Positions 17,406-31,090 of a stretch of 64,000 nucleotides of DNA are shown here, one piece after another (the stretch's first letter is position 1; each line of letters starts with the position of its first letter). The DNA comes from Nitrosomonadales bacterium. GTDB taxonomy: Bacteria > Pseudomonadota > Gammaproteobacteria > Burkholderiales > Gallionellaceae. The notes beneath the pieces are model-generated. The model was not told where the DNA came from. It made no database searches and saw only the letters and a program-made list of their open reading frames with translations. The stretch lies in contig JACQFX010000067.1 in NCBI GenBank assembly GCA_016199835.1, forward strand, positions 40,815-104,814. Reading direction: 5' to 3'. A program made the translations under genes and the position numbers.

Positions 17406-20018
17406 ATGGCGAGCAATCTACTGATCGTTGAATCCCCGGCCAAGGCCGTCACCCTGAAAAAATACCTGGGCAAGGACTTCGAGGTGCTGGCCTCTTACGG
17501 TCATGTGCGTGATCTTGTTCCCAAAACCGGTGCAATAGATACCGAAAACGGTTTCGCCATGCAATACGAAACCATCGCACGCAACAGCAAACATGTGGAT
17601 GCTATTTCCAAAGCCGCAGCCGCAGCCGATAATATTTATCTGGCACCGGACCCGGATCGCGAAGGGGAAGCCATTGCCTGGCACATCGCCGAGTTGCTGA
17701 AAAACAAGCGTGGCATTAAGAATAAAAAAATGCAGCGCGTCGTATTCCATGAAATTACTCAAAGTGCGGTAAAGGAGGCCGTCGCTCACCCGCGCGAGAT
17801 TTCCATTCCTCTGGTCAATGCGCAACAGGCACGGCGCGCACTGGATTATCTGGTGGGTTTTAATTTGTCGCCACTGCTGTGGCGCAAGATCCGCCCCGGC
17901 CTTTCAGCCGGCCGCGTGCAGAGCCCGGCACTGCGTCTGATTGTAGAGCGCGAACTGGAGATCGAGGCATTCCGCTCACAGGAATATTGGACAGTTCATC
18001 TGGACAGCCACAAAAATCATCAATCGTTCGGCGCAAAACTGTTCCAGTATCAAGGCAAAAAACTGGATCAACTCAGCATCGGCAGCCGGCAAGAATATGA
18101 CGCCATCTTCGCCAAGCTTAACGATGCCAAACTGCCGCCGAAAGTAGTACGCGTGGAAAAAAAAGCCAAGCAACGCTATGCCGCCGCACCTTTCACTACC
18201 TCTACGTTGCAACAGGAAGCCGTACGCAAACTCGGTATGACCTCCGAACGCACCATGCGCATTGCACAGCAATTGTATGAGGGCGTGGACATCGGCGGTC
18301 AGAGCATAGGTTTAATTACCTACATGCGTACCGACTCCGTATCGTTAGCCAAGGAAGCGGTACAAGAGATACGTGATTACATCTCGGACAATTTCGCTCC
18401 AGACTATTTGCCCAAAACTTCGCCTGTCTACAAGAGCAAAGCCAAAAATGCTCAAGAAGCACACGAAGCTGTGCGCCCTACTTCCATCGTCCGTACTCCG
18501 GATGCCATGCGTGATCATCTCACCGTGGATCAGGCGCGACTGTACGAAATGATCTGGAAGCGCACGCTGGCCTGTCAGATGGCACCTGCGCGCTTCGACA
18601 CAGTAAGTCTCGACATCCGCCTCGGTGGCGATGACACCCTGTTCCGTGCCAGCGGCCAGACACTGGTGTTCCCCGGCTTCATCGCTGTGTATCAGGAAGA
18701 CACCGATGACAGCAACGAAGAGGAGGACAGCGGCAAACTGCCGCCCCTGGCGGAAGGTGAGACCATCCCGCTCGATAAGCTATTCGGCGAACAACATTTC
18801 ACCCAACCGCCACCGCGCTTCTCCGAAGCCAGTCTGGTAAAGACACTGGAAGAACACGGCATTGGCCGCCCTTCCACTTACGCCAGCATCATCTCCACGT
18901 TGCAGGCACGTGAGTATGCAATATTGGAAAAAAAGCGTTTCCAGCCCACCGATGTGGGCCGCGTCGTCAATAAATTCCTCACCGAACATTTCACCCGCTA
19001 TGTGGACTATGGTTTTACCGCACAGATGGAAGACGAACTGGATGAGATATCGGAAGGCAAGCGCGATTGGATACCGGTACTGGATGAATTCTGGAAGGGC
19101 TTCCACAAACTTATCGCCGACAAAAAAGACGTGGATCGCCCTGGCACAGAAGTACTGGAAGAAGCCTGCCCCAAGTGCGGCAAACCTTTATCCAAGCGCC
19201 TCGGCAAGCGTGGCAACTTCATTGGTTGCACTGGTTATCCCGAATGCGACTACACGCGCAACCTCGGCGGAGAGGATGACGCCAGTGAGGCGAGGAAAGA
19301 ACTGGGCGCTCATCCAGACACCCGGCAAGCGGTGCTGTTATTGCGCGGTCCTTACGGCCATTATGTGCAACTGGGCGAAGTAATCGAGGGTGAGAAGACC
19401 AAACCCAAGCGTGTTTCCTGGCCCAAGGAGTTGCCACTGGAGCAAGCTGAACTGAGTACCGCGCTGAAGCTTCTCTCGCTGCCGCGCGAGCTGGGGATAC
19501 ATCCCGAGTCCGGGAAAAAAGTCATTGTTAATATCGGTCGCTTTGGTCCTTACATCGGTCACGACGGCAAGTTCAAGTCCGTCCCTCGTAGCGATAGTAT
19601 TTTCGACATCCAGTTGGGTCGTGCTGTTGAATTGCTGGCACAAGCCAAGGCTGGCAACACCGTGCTTCGCACATTAGGCGAGCATCCGGACGATAAGGCT
19701 CCAGTAGAGGTTTGCAGTGGTCGCTACGGCCCTTACGTGCGCCACGGCAAGGTCAACGCCACCCTGCCCAAGAACGCCACACCGGATGAAATCACGCTGG
19801 AAGAAGGTCTGGTACTGCTCGCGGCACGAGTTGCAAAAGGACCCGTAGCCAAGAAAACCGTTGCTCGAAAAAAACCGGCTGCAGAAAAAAAATCCGCACC
19901 CAAAAAAGCTTCAGCCACGAAGAAAGAGCCTGGCCCAAAGAACGCCGCCATCAAAAAATCTGCGGCCAAGAAGAAGGCTCCAGCAAAGAAGCCCGCAGCC
20001 AAAAAGGTGGCCACGTGA
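17406..20018 (+). CDS. topA: DNA topoisomerase I
   Basis: The 870-residue type IA topoisomerase relaxes negative supercoils. An N-terminal Toprim domain (LLIVESPAKAVTLKKYL, then APDPDREGEAIAWH) is followed by the active-site Tyr306 in TYMRTDS. A four-Cys zinc finger starts CPKCGKPL, and C-terminal topoisomerase repeats follow. The last 55 or so residues are a Lys/Ala/Pro-rich tail resembling histone H1, known from several beta- and actinobacterial TopA proteins to help DNA binding. It ends the LysM-dprA-smg-topA group. Confidence 0.97.
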   Translation: MASNLLIVESPAKAVTLKKYLGKDFEVLASYGHVRDLVPKTGAIDTENGFAMQYETIARNSKHVDAISKAAAAADNIYLAPDPDREGEAIAWHIAELLKNKRGIKNKKMQRVVFHEITQSAVKEAVAHPREISIPLVNAQQARRALDYLVGFNLSPLLWRKIRPGLSAGRVQSPALRLIVERELEIEAFRSQEYWTVHLDSHKNHQSFGAKLFQYQGKKLDQLSIGSRQEYDAIFAKLNDAKLPPKVVRVEKKAKQRYAAAPFTTSTLQQEAVRKLGMTSERTMRIAQQLYEGVDIGGQSIGLITYMRTDSVSLAKEAVQEIRDYISDNFAPDYLPKTSPVYKSKAKNAQEAHEAVRPTSIVRTPDAMRDHLTVDQARLYEMIWKRTLACQMAPARFDTVSLDIRLGGDDTLFRASGQTLVFPGFIAVYQEDTDDSNEEEDSGKLPPLAEGETIPLDKLFGEQHFTQPPPRFSEASLVKTLEEHGIGRPSTYASIISTLQAREYAILEKKRFQPTDVGRVVNKFLTEHFTRYVDYGFTAQMEDELDEISEGKRDWIPVLDEFWKGFHKLIADKKDVDRPGTEVLEEACPKCGKPLSKRLGKRGNFIGCTGYPECDYTRNLGGEDDASEARKELGAHPDTRQAVLLLRGPYGHYVQLGEVIEGEKTKPKRVSWPKELPLEQAELSTALKLLSLPRELGIHPESGKKVIVNIGRFGPYIGHDGKFKSVPRSDSIFDIQLGRAVELLAQAKAGNTVLRTLGEHPDDKAPVEVCSGRYGPYVRHGKVNATLPKNATPDEITLEEGLVLLAARVAKGPVAKKTVARKKPAAEKKSAPKKASATKKEPGPKNAAIKKSAAKKKAPAKKPAAKKVAT

Positions 20019-20071
20019 TTTTTACGTTTTTTATGGAAACGTCTTGTTAATCAAAAACTAGTTGCAAATAA

Positions 20072-20105
20072 AAGGAGCCCCTCCAATAACGGGGCTCCTT
20101 CATTT
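20072..20105. terminator. Bidirectional terminator between topA and gyrB
   Basis: AAGGAGCCCC (20072-20081) and GGGGCTCCTT (20091-20100) form a perfect 10-bp stem with a 9-base loop. T-rich sequence follows on the plus strand (TTCATTT) and on the minus strand (TTTTATTT). topA and gyrB converge here, so the hairpin can end both transcripts. Confidence 0.85.
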
Positions 20106-20124
20106 CCTGCCCTTTATTTCTTAC

Positions 20125-23714
<3,590 letters not shown>

Positions 23715-23917
23715 TCTTATTATCCTTAAAATTAATAACAAGGGTTAGCATGGGTTAGTGGATAACTAAAATTTATCTTTATATTATAATATGTTATATG
23801 TACATAAAGTATGTGTATATTTTCCATTAAGAACGAGGAAGTCTTGTGCATAGTTTAAGCAATATACTGGGCAGCCTTGGTTATCCACAAACTTTGTACA
23901 CAAGATATACAAAGTTA
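23715..23917. other. Candidate oriC in the dnaA-dnaN spacer
   Basis: The 203-base spacer contains a perfect DnaA box TTATCCACA at 23881-23889 on the plus strand and a one-mismatch box (TTATCCACT on the minus strand, 23757-23765). Weaker matches lie near 23812 and 23895. Between the boxes lies a very AT-rich stretch (about 23766-23825) suitable as a DNA-unwinding element. Gene orientation diverges from this area. The dnaA-rpmH spacer with one perfect box is the competing or cooperating site. Confidence 0.55.
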
Positions 23918-25258
23918 TTAATTCCGTAGAGTTTGATTAAGCAAATTAAAATCTGTATTAAAAGCGGTATCTGAGTTTCGCAAATTTTCTACTATCTTGC
24001 AGGCATACATAACTGTGGTGTGATCGCGATCTCCGAAGGCAATTCCAATCTCGGGAAGACTTAATGGAGTTAGTTCTCGTGCAAGACACATGGCAATTTG
24101 TCTAGGCCGGGCGATTATTCGAGTACGTTTTTTTGAAAGCAAGTCTGAAATTTTAATACGGTAAAAATCGGCCACGGTTTTCTGGATATTTTCTATGGAA
24201 ACCTGCTTATTTTGCGAAGCCAGTAAATCTTTAAGTGCCTCTTTTGCAAGATCTATTGTAATGAGCCGTTTATGAAATCTGGAATAGGCATCAACACGCT
24301 TGAGGGCACCCTCTAGTTCCCGGATATTGGAGCGTACATGTTTGGCAATAAAAAAAGCTACATCTTCGCTGACTGGGCTATTTGAAAGTACCGCTTTTTG
24401 GAGCAGAATCGCTACCCTCATTTCCAAACCTGGCGGTTCGATGGCAACCGTTAGACCCCAGCTAAATCGGGAAGTTAGCCGTGGAGTCATACCGGAAATT
24501 TCTTTAGGAAACGTATCACAGGTAATTACTACTTGTTTATGACTATCTATGAGGGAATTTAAGGTGTAAAAAAATTCCTGTTGAGTACCGGGCTTATCAG
24601 CTATGAATTGGATATCATCGATGAGGAGGAGATCCAGCGAATTATAAAACTGCTTAAACTCATCAAACTTTTTTGTCTGGAAAGCGCGCACAACATCCGA
24701 AACATAGTTGGTCGCATGCACATAGCATATTTTTGCATGAGAATTTTCATGTTTTATGTGATTTCCAATAGCTTGTAGCAGGTGAGTTTTTCCTAAGCCA
24801 ACACCGCCGTAAATGAAAAGAGGGTTATATATTGTGCCAGGCGCTTCTGCGACCTGAATAGCGGCAGAATGTGCAAGTTGATTAGCTTTTCCAGTTACAA
24901 AAGAGTCAAAAGAGAGAAGTGGATTAAGCTTATTTTGACTTTTTTGTACTTTAGGAAAAAGGATAGCAACGTCGGGTGTTGAGGATGTTGTCTTTTTTGC
25001 GGTTGGTGCTAATGATTTTTTACCAACGCGCAGATCGAATTGAGGAGGGCCGGAAAGAAAGTCTTCCGCACGCTTGCAAATCTCCGGTAAAAAGCGTTCT
25101 TGCACTAGCTTTAAAGTAAAGCTGTTAGGCGCGGTTAAAGTAATCTGGTTACCCTTGAGTTCGAAAACTAGAGGTTTTATCCAAGAGTTGAATTGCTGTG
25201 GAGGGAGATTGTCCTTGAAAAAGTGAAGGCAGGAGTCCCACAGGAATTCATTAGGCAT
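23918..25258 (-). CDS. dnaA: Chromosomal replication initiator DnaA
   Basis: The 446-residue AAA+ initiator binds DnaA boxes and melts the origin. An N-terminal helicase-loading domain (residues 1-75) is followed by a short linker and the AAA+ core, with Walker A GGVGLGKT at 151-158 and DDIQF as Walker B. The C-terminal DNA-binding domain carries the signature DRDHTTVMYACK. I chose the ATG at 25258 on the basis of the family N-terminus; seven more codons upstream are open. The linker (domain II) is short. Confidence 0.97.
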   Translation of the reverse strand: MPNEFLWDSCLHFFKDNLPPQQFNSWIKPLVFELKGNQITLTAPNSFTLKLVQERFLPEICKRAEDFLSGPPQFDLRVGKKSLAPTAKKTTSSTPDVAILFPKVQKSQNKLNPLLSFDSFVTGKANQLAHSAAIQVAEAPGTIYNPLFIYGGVGLGKTHLLQAIGNHIKHENSHAKICYVHATNYVSDVVRAFQTKKFDEFKQFYNSLDLLLIDDIQFIADKPGTQQEFFYTLNSLIDSHKQVVITCDTFPKEISGMTPRLTSRFSWGLTVAIEPPGLEMRVAILLQKAVLSNSPVSEDVAFFIAKHVRSNIRELEGALKRVDAYSRFHKRLITIDLAKEALKDLLASQNKQVSIENIQKTVADFYRIKISDLLSKKRTRIIARPRQIAMCLARELTPLSLPEIGIAFGDRDHTTVMYACKIVENLRNSDTAFNTDFNLLNQTLRN

Positions 25259-25339
25259 GGTGTTCTGGTAACAATGCAATATTTATCAGTATATTTTAGC
25301 ATGCAAGATGAAAAGTTATCCACAGGAAGCAAAATAAGC
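25259..25339. promoter_or_regulatory. dnaA upstream region with DnaA box
   Basis: A perfect DnaA box TTATCCACA lies at 25316-25324, about 60 bases upstream of the dnaA start. In many bacteria DnaA represses its own gene through such a box, and the dnaA-rpmH spacer can serve as part of oriC. AT-rich sequence fills the stretch between box and start codon, where the dnaA promoter should lie. Confidence 0.55.
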
Positions 25340-25368
25340 TTGACATAACCGTTGGTAAATATTGTAAT
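25340..25368 (+). promoter_or_regulatory. Sigma-70 promoter for rpmH
   Basis: TTGACA (25340-25345), a 17-base spacer and TGTAAT (25363-25368) make a near-consensus promoter, with the expected start about 31 bases before the rpmH ATG. It should drive rpmH-rnpA-yidD-yidC and possibly the genes beyond. Confidence 0.75.
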
Positions 25369-25406
25369 CGCGGGCTTTCAATAACCAACCTATAAAGGCA
25401 ACCATA

Positions 25407-25541
25407 ATGAAACGCACATATCAACCATCAGTTACCAAGAGAAAACGCACCCATGGCTTCTTGGTTCGTATGAAAAGCAAGGGGGGACGAGCAGTAATCA
25501 AGGCTCGCCGAGCCAAGGGTCGTGCACGTCTTGCCGTCTGA
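25407..25541 (+). CDS. rpmH: 50S ribosomal protein L34
   Basis: The 44-codon gene encodes a very basic protein starting [18 protein letters not shown], which is the L34 signature and full length. It is the first gene of the conserved rpmH-rnpA-yidD-yidC-mnmE run and lies next to dnaA, as in most proteobacteria. An AAGG-type ribosome-binding site precedes the ATG. Confidence 0.98.
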   Translation: MKRTYQPSVTKRKRTHGFLVRMKSKGGRAVIKARRAKGRARLAV

Positions 25542-25884
25542 AGTCCGGCAAACGCTATCAATAAAGCGTCGGATTCGGAAGCGAATAGAATTTGAAATGG
25601 CTTTTCGCGCGCAAAGCATAACCAACAAATGGTTTGCTATATACGTGCGAAGAAATGAGCATAATTTTGCTCGGCTCGGAATCGCCGCTAGCAAAAGGAT
25701 TTTGCCTAAAGCAATTTATAGGAATCGTGCCAAGCGGTTGATCCGGGACATTTTTAGATGTAACTTTCCGCCGGAACAGGCTGTAGATATTGTGGTACGG
25801 CCCAAACGACAAATAAATCCCAAAGATGCAGTAGAGGGGCGGAAAGCCCTAAAGCAACTATTTCTTCAGGCGGTTCAGGCATGA
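25522..25884 (+). CDS. rnpA: Ribonuclease P protein component
   Basis: The basic 120-residue protein is the protein subunit of RNase P, which matures tRNA 5' ends. The signature region reads [13 protein letters not shown] at about residues 72-84. Its reading frame starts inside rpmH and overlaps it by 20 bases. A TTG at 25531 is an alternative start, since the first residues are poorly conserved in the family. The order rpmH-rnpA-yidD confirms the identity. Confidence 0.93.
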   Translation: MHVLPSEVRQTLSIKRRIRKRIEFEMAFRAQSITNKWFAIYVRRNEHNFARLGIAASKRILPKAIYRNRAKRLIRDIFRCNFPPEQAVDIVVRPKRQINPKDAVEGRKALKQLFLQAVQA

Positions 25885-26096
25885 TGATGCAGCGACTTTT
25901 GGTTCGACTAATACACGGCTATCAGTATTGTATTAGTCCGCTTAAGCCGCCGGCCTGTCGTTTTACACCAACTTGTTCGCATTATGCTTGTGAAGTTATT
26001 GCCAAGCATGGTGCAGTATCTGGAGTTTGGTTAGCCGTCAAGCGATTGGCACGTTGCAACCCTTGGAATCCGGGCGGCTATGATCCCGCTCCGTAG
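25881..26096 (+). CDS. yidD: Membrane protein insertion efficiency factor YidD
   Basis: The 71-residue protein carries the YidD signature: CRFTPTCSHYACEVIAKHG and RLARCNPWNPGGYDP. It is an inner-membrane-associated factor helping YidC-dependent insertion. Its ATG overlaps the rnpA stop by four bases (ATGA), and yidC follows after 15 bases. Three consecutive Met codons leave the exact start uncertain by two residues. Confidence 0.96.
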   Translation: MMMQRLLVRLIHGYQYCISPLKPPACRFTPTCSHYACEVIAKHGAVSGVWLAVKRLARCNPWNPGGYDPAP

Positions 26097-26111
26097 TAAT
26101 TAGGCAAATAC

Positions 26112-27761
26112 ATGGATCTGCAAAGGTTATTTCTGTTTCTGATTTTTTCCCTCTCAGTTTTTCTGCTGTGGGATGGTTGGCAGCGCACACAACATTCTGT
26201 AACACCTGTGACGGTTGAGACTGGTTCTGTGCCGACGTCCGCGCAAACACCCAAGGTGTCGTCAGTGCCCGCTACAATGACGGAAAATAGGGATGCCAGC
26301 GTAGCGGCAGTGCAGCAAAAATCCTCGGCAGGCCAAAAAATTACCGTAAAGACAAACTGGCTGATTGCAGAACTCAGCACTGCCGGGGGCGATTTACGAC
26401 GATTGAAATTTCTGCAGCAATTTGACGCCAAAGATAGAAATAAACCCTTCGTTTTGTTGCAGGAACAAGAGGCTCACACATATATTGCCCAAACAGGTTT
26501 GTTGGGAAGCGGTTTGCCGACACACAATGCTGATTACACGACAACAAGCAATGAATATCAATTAGCTGAAGGTCAAGAGGTACTGGAGGTGCGATTACAG
26601 GCAGCGGAAACAAATGTTGCCAAGGTAAACAAAGTCTATACATTTCATCGCAGCAGCTATCTGATAGATGTTGCCTACGAAATTGAAAATGGCGGAAATG
26701 CACCGCTGTCGTCTTCAGCATATTTTCAGTTCGTGCGCGATAAAACCCCGCCAGAAGGCGGATCAAAGTTTGTGCCCACTTATACTGGGCCAGCTATTTA
26801 TACTGAGCAGGGAAAATTCCAGAAGGTAGATTTTTCCGATATTGACAAAGGTAAAGTCAAATTTCCGCAAAATGCTAATGATGGTTGGATCGGAATGTTG
26901 CAGCATTATTTTGTAGCCGCATGGTTACCGGGAGATAAAACGCAACGAGAGTTTTATATCAAACCACTGGAAAATGGGTTGTATTCAGCAGGGGTGATTT
27001 TACCGATATCTGCTATCGCACCAGGGCAAAAGGCAAAAATAAACGTGCCTTTATATGCAGGTCCGGCGCAAACATCACTGGACAAAATTGCGCCAGGATT
27101 AGGCCTGACAGTTGATTATGGCTGGTTGACGATTCTTTCTACGCCGCTATTTTGGGTACTTTCGCTTCTACAGGGGTGGGTACAGAATTGGGGCATTGCC
27201 ATCATTTTGTTAACTGTGTTGATCAAGCTGGTTTTCTTCCCGTTGTCGGCAGCCAGTTATCGTTCCATGGCAAAAATGCGGGTGGTTGCACCTAAACTGG
27301 AAAAAATCAAGCAACAGTACGGCGAAGATCGTGAGCGCTTGCATAAGGCTATGATGGAGTTGTATAAAACAGAAAAAATTAACCCGTTAGGCGGCTGTTT
27401 GCCAATGTTAATTCAAATCCCGGTTTTCATAGCATTGTATTGGGCAATTTTATCCAGTGTCGAGTTGCGCTACGCGCCCTTCTTTGGTTGGATCAACGAC
27501 TTGTCGGCGGCTGACCCTTACTACATATTGCCGCTGATTATGGGCGCCAGTATGATAATACAGAGCAAGTTAAGCCCGGCGCCCCCGGATCCCATGCAAG
27601 CCAAGGTCATGCAGATCATGCCTGTTGTTTTCAGCATAGTGTTTTTCTTCTTCCCTGCTGGATTGGTATTGTATTCCATCACGAACAATGGACTTTCTAT
27701 TGCTCAGCAATGGTATATAACGCGCAGGCTGGAGGCAGGAACCAAGGGTGTTGCGGCCTGA
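26112..27761 (+). CDS. yidC: Membrane protein insertase YidC
   Basis: The 549-residue insertase places proteins such as the ATP synthase a and c subunits in the inner membrane. It has the Gram-negative layout: an N-terminal anchor (residues 5-20), a large periplasmic domain to about 330, and a C-terminal group of five membrane segments. The latter includes NPLGGCLPMLIQIPVFIALY. Length and order match the family. Confidence 0.97.
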   Translation: MDLQRLFLFLIFSLSVFLLWDGWQRTQHSVTPVTVETGSVPTSAQTPKVSSVPATMTENRDASVAAVQQKSSAGQKITVKTNWLIAELSTAGGDLRRLKFLQQFDAKDRNKPFVLLQEQEAHTYIAQTGLLGSGLPTHNADYTTTSNEYQLAEGQEVLEVRLQAAETNVAKVNKVYTFHRSSYLIDVAYEIENGGNAPLSSSAYFQFVRDKTPPEGGSKFVPTYTGPAIYTEQGKFQKVDFSDIDKGKVKFPQNANDGWIGMLQHYFVAAWLPGDKTQREFYIKPLENGLYSAGVILPISAIAPGQKAKINVPLYAGPAQTSLDKIAPGLGLTVDYGWLTILSTPLFWVLSLLQGWVQNWGIAIILLTVLIKLVFFPLSAASYRSMAKMRVVAPKLEKIKQQYGEDRERLHKAMMELYKTEKINPLGGCLPMLIQIPVFIALYWAILSSVELRYAPFFGWINDLSAADPYYILPLIMGASMIIQSKLSPAPPDPMQAKVMQIMPVVFSIVFFFFPAGLVLYSITNNGLSIAQQWYITRRLEAGTKGVAA

Positions 27762-29085
27762 TTTCATCGCGGCAATCGCTACCGCTCCGGGACGGGGTGG
27801 CATCGGTGTGGTACGGGTGTCTGGAGACAACCTCGCTATGTTGGTGGCCGCCTTATTGGGTAAAGCATTAGTACCCAGGCAGGCAACGCTTGCCACATTC
27901 CTTGATGCACAAGGGCATGCCATAGATCAGGGTATTGCCCTTTTTTTTCCTTCTCCCCATTCTTATACCGGCGATGATGTTCTTGAGTTGCAAGGACATG
28001 GCGGTCCTGCCGTGTTGCATTTAGTGTTGCAACGCTGTCTTGAATTAGGTGCTCGCCTTGCTCGGCCAGGAGAGTTCACACAACGTGCTTTTCTCAACGA
28101 CAAGCTTGATTTGGCACAGGCCGAGAGCGTTGCTGACCTTATAGATGCCACTACCAGCCAGGCAGCGCGCAGCGCTATGCGCTCGTTGCAAGGCGAGTTT
28201 TCTTCGACCATTCACCACTTGGTGAACGGATTGATTCAGCTGCGTATTCTGGTAGAGGCCATGCTGGATTTCCCGGAAGAAGAGCTTGAGGCTCCAGATA
28301 TAAGTTCACGCAATGCGCAACTGAATGAATTACGCAATGAACTGGAGAAAACTCTCGGGTTGGCGCAACAAGGTAGCCTATTACGAGAGGGCGCGCATAT
28401 TGTGTTAGTCGGGCAACCCAATGTTGGCAAATCCAGCCTGCTTAACCGTTTGAGCGGGGAAGAGGTAGCACTGGTCAGCGATATTCCGGGCACTACGCGT
28501 GACGTTATTCGCCAAGCCATTCAGATTGGCGGAGTACCGTTGCATATCGTGGATACTGCTGGTTTGCGCGAATCAGGAGATGTGGTGGAGCAGATGGGTG
28601 TTGCGCGTACCCGCAATACGCTGCAAACAGCGGACGCTATCCTGATTCTACTGGATACCTGTTACGGCATAAGCGCGGAAGACCAAAAAATTCTCGATGA
28701 ACTACCGCCAAGCATTCCCCGTTTGCACATTATCAATAAAATAGATCTGCTTGCCCAAGCCCCATGTCTGGAAGAGCGTGATGGCGAATGCTATATCTAT
28801 CTATCTGCCAAAACAGGCGAAGGGCTGGATCTGTTACGAAACCGGCTGCTACTATTGGTTGGCTGGCATCAGGACGCAGGAGTATTCATGGCGCGGGAAC
28901 GACACGTCCGAGCACTATTGGCCGCACATGCTCATTTGCAACGCGCTATGGGAGTGTTAAGCCAAACTGAGTTATTTGCCGAAGAATTGCGTCTTGCTCA
29001 GGAAGACCTTAGTTCCATCATGGGTGAATTTACCGCCGACGATCTGCTAGGCGAAATATTCAGCCACTTTTGCATCGGCAAATAG
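27748..29085 (+). CDS. mnmE: tRNA modification GTPase MnmE
   Basis: With MnmG this GTPase installs the aminomethyl-type modification on wobble U34 of tRNA. The folate-binding N-terminal domain is followed by a G domain with GQPNVGKSS (from residue 222), TTRD, DTAGLR and NKID. The C-terminus ends in the invariant CIGK. The start is GTG at 27748, overlapping yidC by 14 bases; it gives the usual DFIAAIATAPGRGGIGVVR N-terminus. The length of 445 residues is normal. Confidence 0.96.
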   Translation: MLRPDFIAAIATAPGRGGIGVVRVSGDNLAMLVAALLGKALVPRQATLATFLDAQGHAIDQGIALFFPSPHSYTGDDVLELQGHGGPAVLHLVLQRCLELGARLARPGEFTQRAFLNDKLDLAQAESVADLIDATTSQAARSAMRSLQGEFSSTIHHLVNGLIQLRILVEAMLDFPEEELEAPDISSRNAQLNELRNELEKTLGLAQQGSLLREGAHIVLVGQPNVGKSSLLNRLSGEEVALVSDIPGTTRDVIRQAIQIGGVPLHIVDTAGLRESGDVVEQMGVARTRNTLQTADAILILLDTCYGISAEDQKILDELPPSIPRLHIINKIDLLAQAPCLEERDGECYIYLSAKTGEGLDLLRNRLLLLVGWHQDAGVFMARERHVRALLAAHAHLQRAMGVLSQTELFAEELRLAQEDLSSIMGEFTADDLLGEIFSHFCIGK

Positions 29086-29088
29086 GTG

Positions 29089-29104
29089 TGTTTCACGTGA
29101 AACA
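29089..29104. promoter_or_regulatory. parS centromere site 2
   Basis: A second perfect TGTTTCACGTGAAACA palindrome lies four bases after the mnmE stop codon, in the spacer before mnmG. It is 6.5 kb from the first parS and 3.4 kb from parB. The two sites sit on opposite sides of the candidate origin. Confidence 0.95.
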
Positions 29105-29188
29105 TCGGACGCCGGTTTCAGCGCGGAAGCCATTTTGATGTATCATGCGCGCCTTCGTTTTGGCAGATAGCCTTTGGGCGGGCAACAA

Positions 29189-31090
29189 ATGGATTTTCCG
29201 AGAAAATTTGATGTCATTGTGGTGGGTGGCGGCCACGCCGGAACCGAGGCCGCGCTAGCAAGCGCGCGCAAAGGCTGTGTTACTCTATTGTTGACACATA
29301 ACATCGAAACACTCGGGTTGATGTCATGCAACCCATCCATTGGCGGTATCGGCAAGGGACATCTGGTAAAGGAAGTGGATGCTTTGGGCGGCGCCATGGC
29401 GGCAGCGACCGACGAAGCAGGAATCCAGTTCCGTATCCTTAATGCGTCAAAAGGGGCAGCGGTTCGGGCCACGCGCGCTCAAGCGGATCGAGCATTGTAC
29501 AAACAGGCGATTCGACACAGACTGGAAAACCAGCCTAATCTTTGGTTATTTCAGCAGGCGGTAGATGATCTGATAGTTGTAAATGACAGGGTGTGCGGGG
29601 TGGTTACGCAGGCTGGGCTACGTTTTACCTCGAAAACCGTGGTGTTGACGACAGGAACCTTCCTGTCTGGCCTGATTCATATCGGGCAATCCAACTATCA
29701 GGGTGGGCGCGCGGGTGACCCGCCATCTATCAGTTTGGCGCATCGTCTGCGCGAGCTCGAACTGCCAACAGGAAGATTGAAAACCGGTACACCGCCACGC
29801 ATAGATGGTCGTAGCATTGATTATTCAGTGATGGTTGAACAACCTGGCGATACGCCGGTGCCGGTGTTTTCTTTTCTGGGGCGAGCATCGCAGCATCCAC
29901 AACAACTTTCGTGCTGGATTACCCAGACTAATTTGCGCACACACAATATCATTCGTGGCGGACTGGACCGCTCACCCCTATTTACCGGAATAATCAAAGG
30001 AATAGGGCCACGCTACTGTCCTTCCATCGAAGACAAGATCGTGCGTTTTGCGGATAAAGATTCTCATCAGATTTTCCTGGAACCGGAAGGTTTAAGCACT
30101 TACGAAGTCTATCCGAATGGAATTTCCACCAGTCTGCCATTCGATGTGCAATTAAATCTGGTGCGCTCCATGAAGGGTCTGGAAAACGCGCACATTACCC
30201 GCCCCGGCTACTCCATAGAATATGATTATTTTGACCCGCGCAACTTGAAGCGTTCGCTGGAAACAAAATCCATAGCGGGTTTGTTCTTCGCCGGCCAAAT
30301 CAATGGCACTACAGGCTACGAAGAAGCTGCCGCTCAAGGATTGCTGGCGGGGATCAACGCGGCACTACAGGCAAAAGACGAAGAAAGCTGGTGTCCGCGC
30401 CGCGATGAAGCCTATCTGGGCGTGCTGGTGGATGATCTGACCACACGCGGTGTGTCGGAGCCGTATCGCATGTTCACCAGCCGTGCTGAGTACCGCTTAC
30501 AGTTGCGAGAGGACAACGCAGATTTACGTCTGACGGAAACCGGACGCCGTCTTGGAATGATAGACGATGTTCGCTGGGAAGCATTCGAGTTGAAACGAGA
30601 ATCTATCGCCCGAGAACAAGAGCGGCTTAAATCCATTTGGGTTAATCCAAAAACCCTGACGCAGGAAGACGCCGAACGAGTTTTGGGCAAAGCAATTGAA
30701 CGCGAATATGCTTTATATGAGCTGTTGCGCCGCCCGGATGTAAACTATGCCAGCTTGATGACTCTGCCTGGAGCGGGTGAACCTGTAAGCGATGAGATCG
30801 TGGCAGAGCAAGTGGAAATCCAGGCTAAATATTTTGGCTATATCGAACGCCAGCGTGAAGAAATTGAGCGGCAGGAACACAACGAAAATCTGGCATTGCC
30901 ATTAACCATGGATTACCGTACGGTACGTGGCCTGTCTATCGAAGTGCAACAGAAGCTGAATCAGCATAAACCGGAAACAGTAGGGCATGCAGCGCGAATT
31001 TCCGGTATGACACCCGCAGCGATTTCCTTGCTGTTGGTTCATTTGAAGCGAGGGTTTTGGGACGCCGAAAAAGAACGGCACAGCGCATGA
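29189..31090 (+). CDS. mnmG: tRNA uridine-5-carboxymethylaminomethyl modification enzyme MnmG
   Basis: The 633-residue FAD protein (GidA) works with MnmE on tRNA wobble uridine. It begins [18 protein letters not shown], with the dinucleotide-binding GGGHAG at residues 13-18. It carries family motifs such as [15 protein letters not shown] and [15 protein letters not shown] chose ATG at 29189; a TTG five codons upstream is in frame. Its stop overlaps the rsmG start. Confidence 0.97.
   Translation: MDFPRKFDVIVVGGGHAGTEAALASARKGCVTLLLTHNIETLGLMSCNPSIGGIGKGHLVKEVDALGGAMAAATDEAGIQFRILNASKGAAVRATRAQADRALYKQAIRHRLENQPNLWLFQQAVDDLIVVNDRVCGVVTQAGLRFTSKTVVLTTGTFLSGLIHIGQSNYQGGRAGDPPSISLAHRLRELELPTGRLKTGTPPRIDGRSIDYSVMVEQPGDTPVPVFSFLGRASQHPQQLSCWITQTNLRTHNIIRGGLDRSPLFTGIIKGIGPRYCPSIEDKIVRFADKDSHQIFLEPEGLSTYEVYPNGISTSLPFDVQLNLVRSMKGLENAHITRPGYSIEYDYFDPRNLKRSLETKSIAGLFFAGQINGTTGYEEAAAQGLLAGINAALQAKDEESWCPRRDEAYLGVLVDDLTTRGVSEPYRMFTSRAEYRLQLREDNADLRLTETGRRLGMIDDVRWEAFELKRESIAREQERLKSIWVNPKTLTQEDAERVLGKAIEREYALYELLRRPDVNYASLMTLPGAGEPVSDEIVAEQVEIQAKYFGYIERQREEIERQEHNENLALPLTMDYRTVRGLSIEVQQKLNQHKPETVGHAARISGMTPAAISLLLVHLKRGFWDAEKERHSA

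Noticed and set aside
19861..20015. Lys/Ala-rich repeat as a separate gene or repeat element
   Set aside because: It is the natural basic C-terminal tail of TopA in the same frame up to the stop codon.
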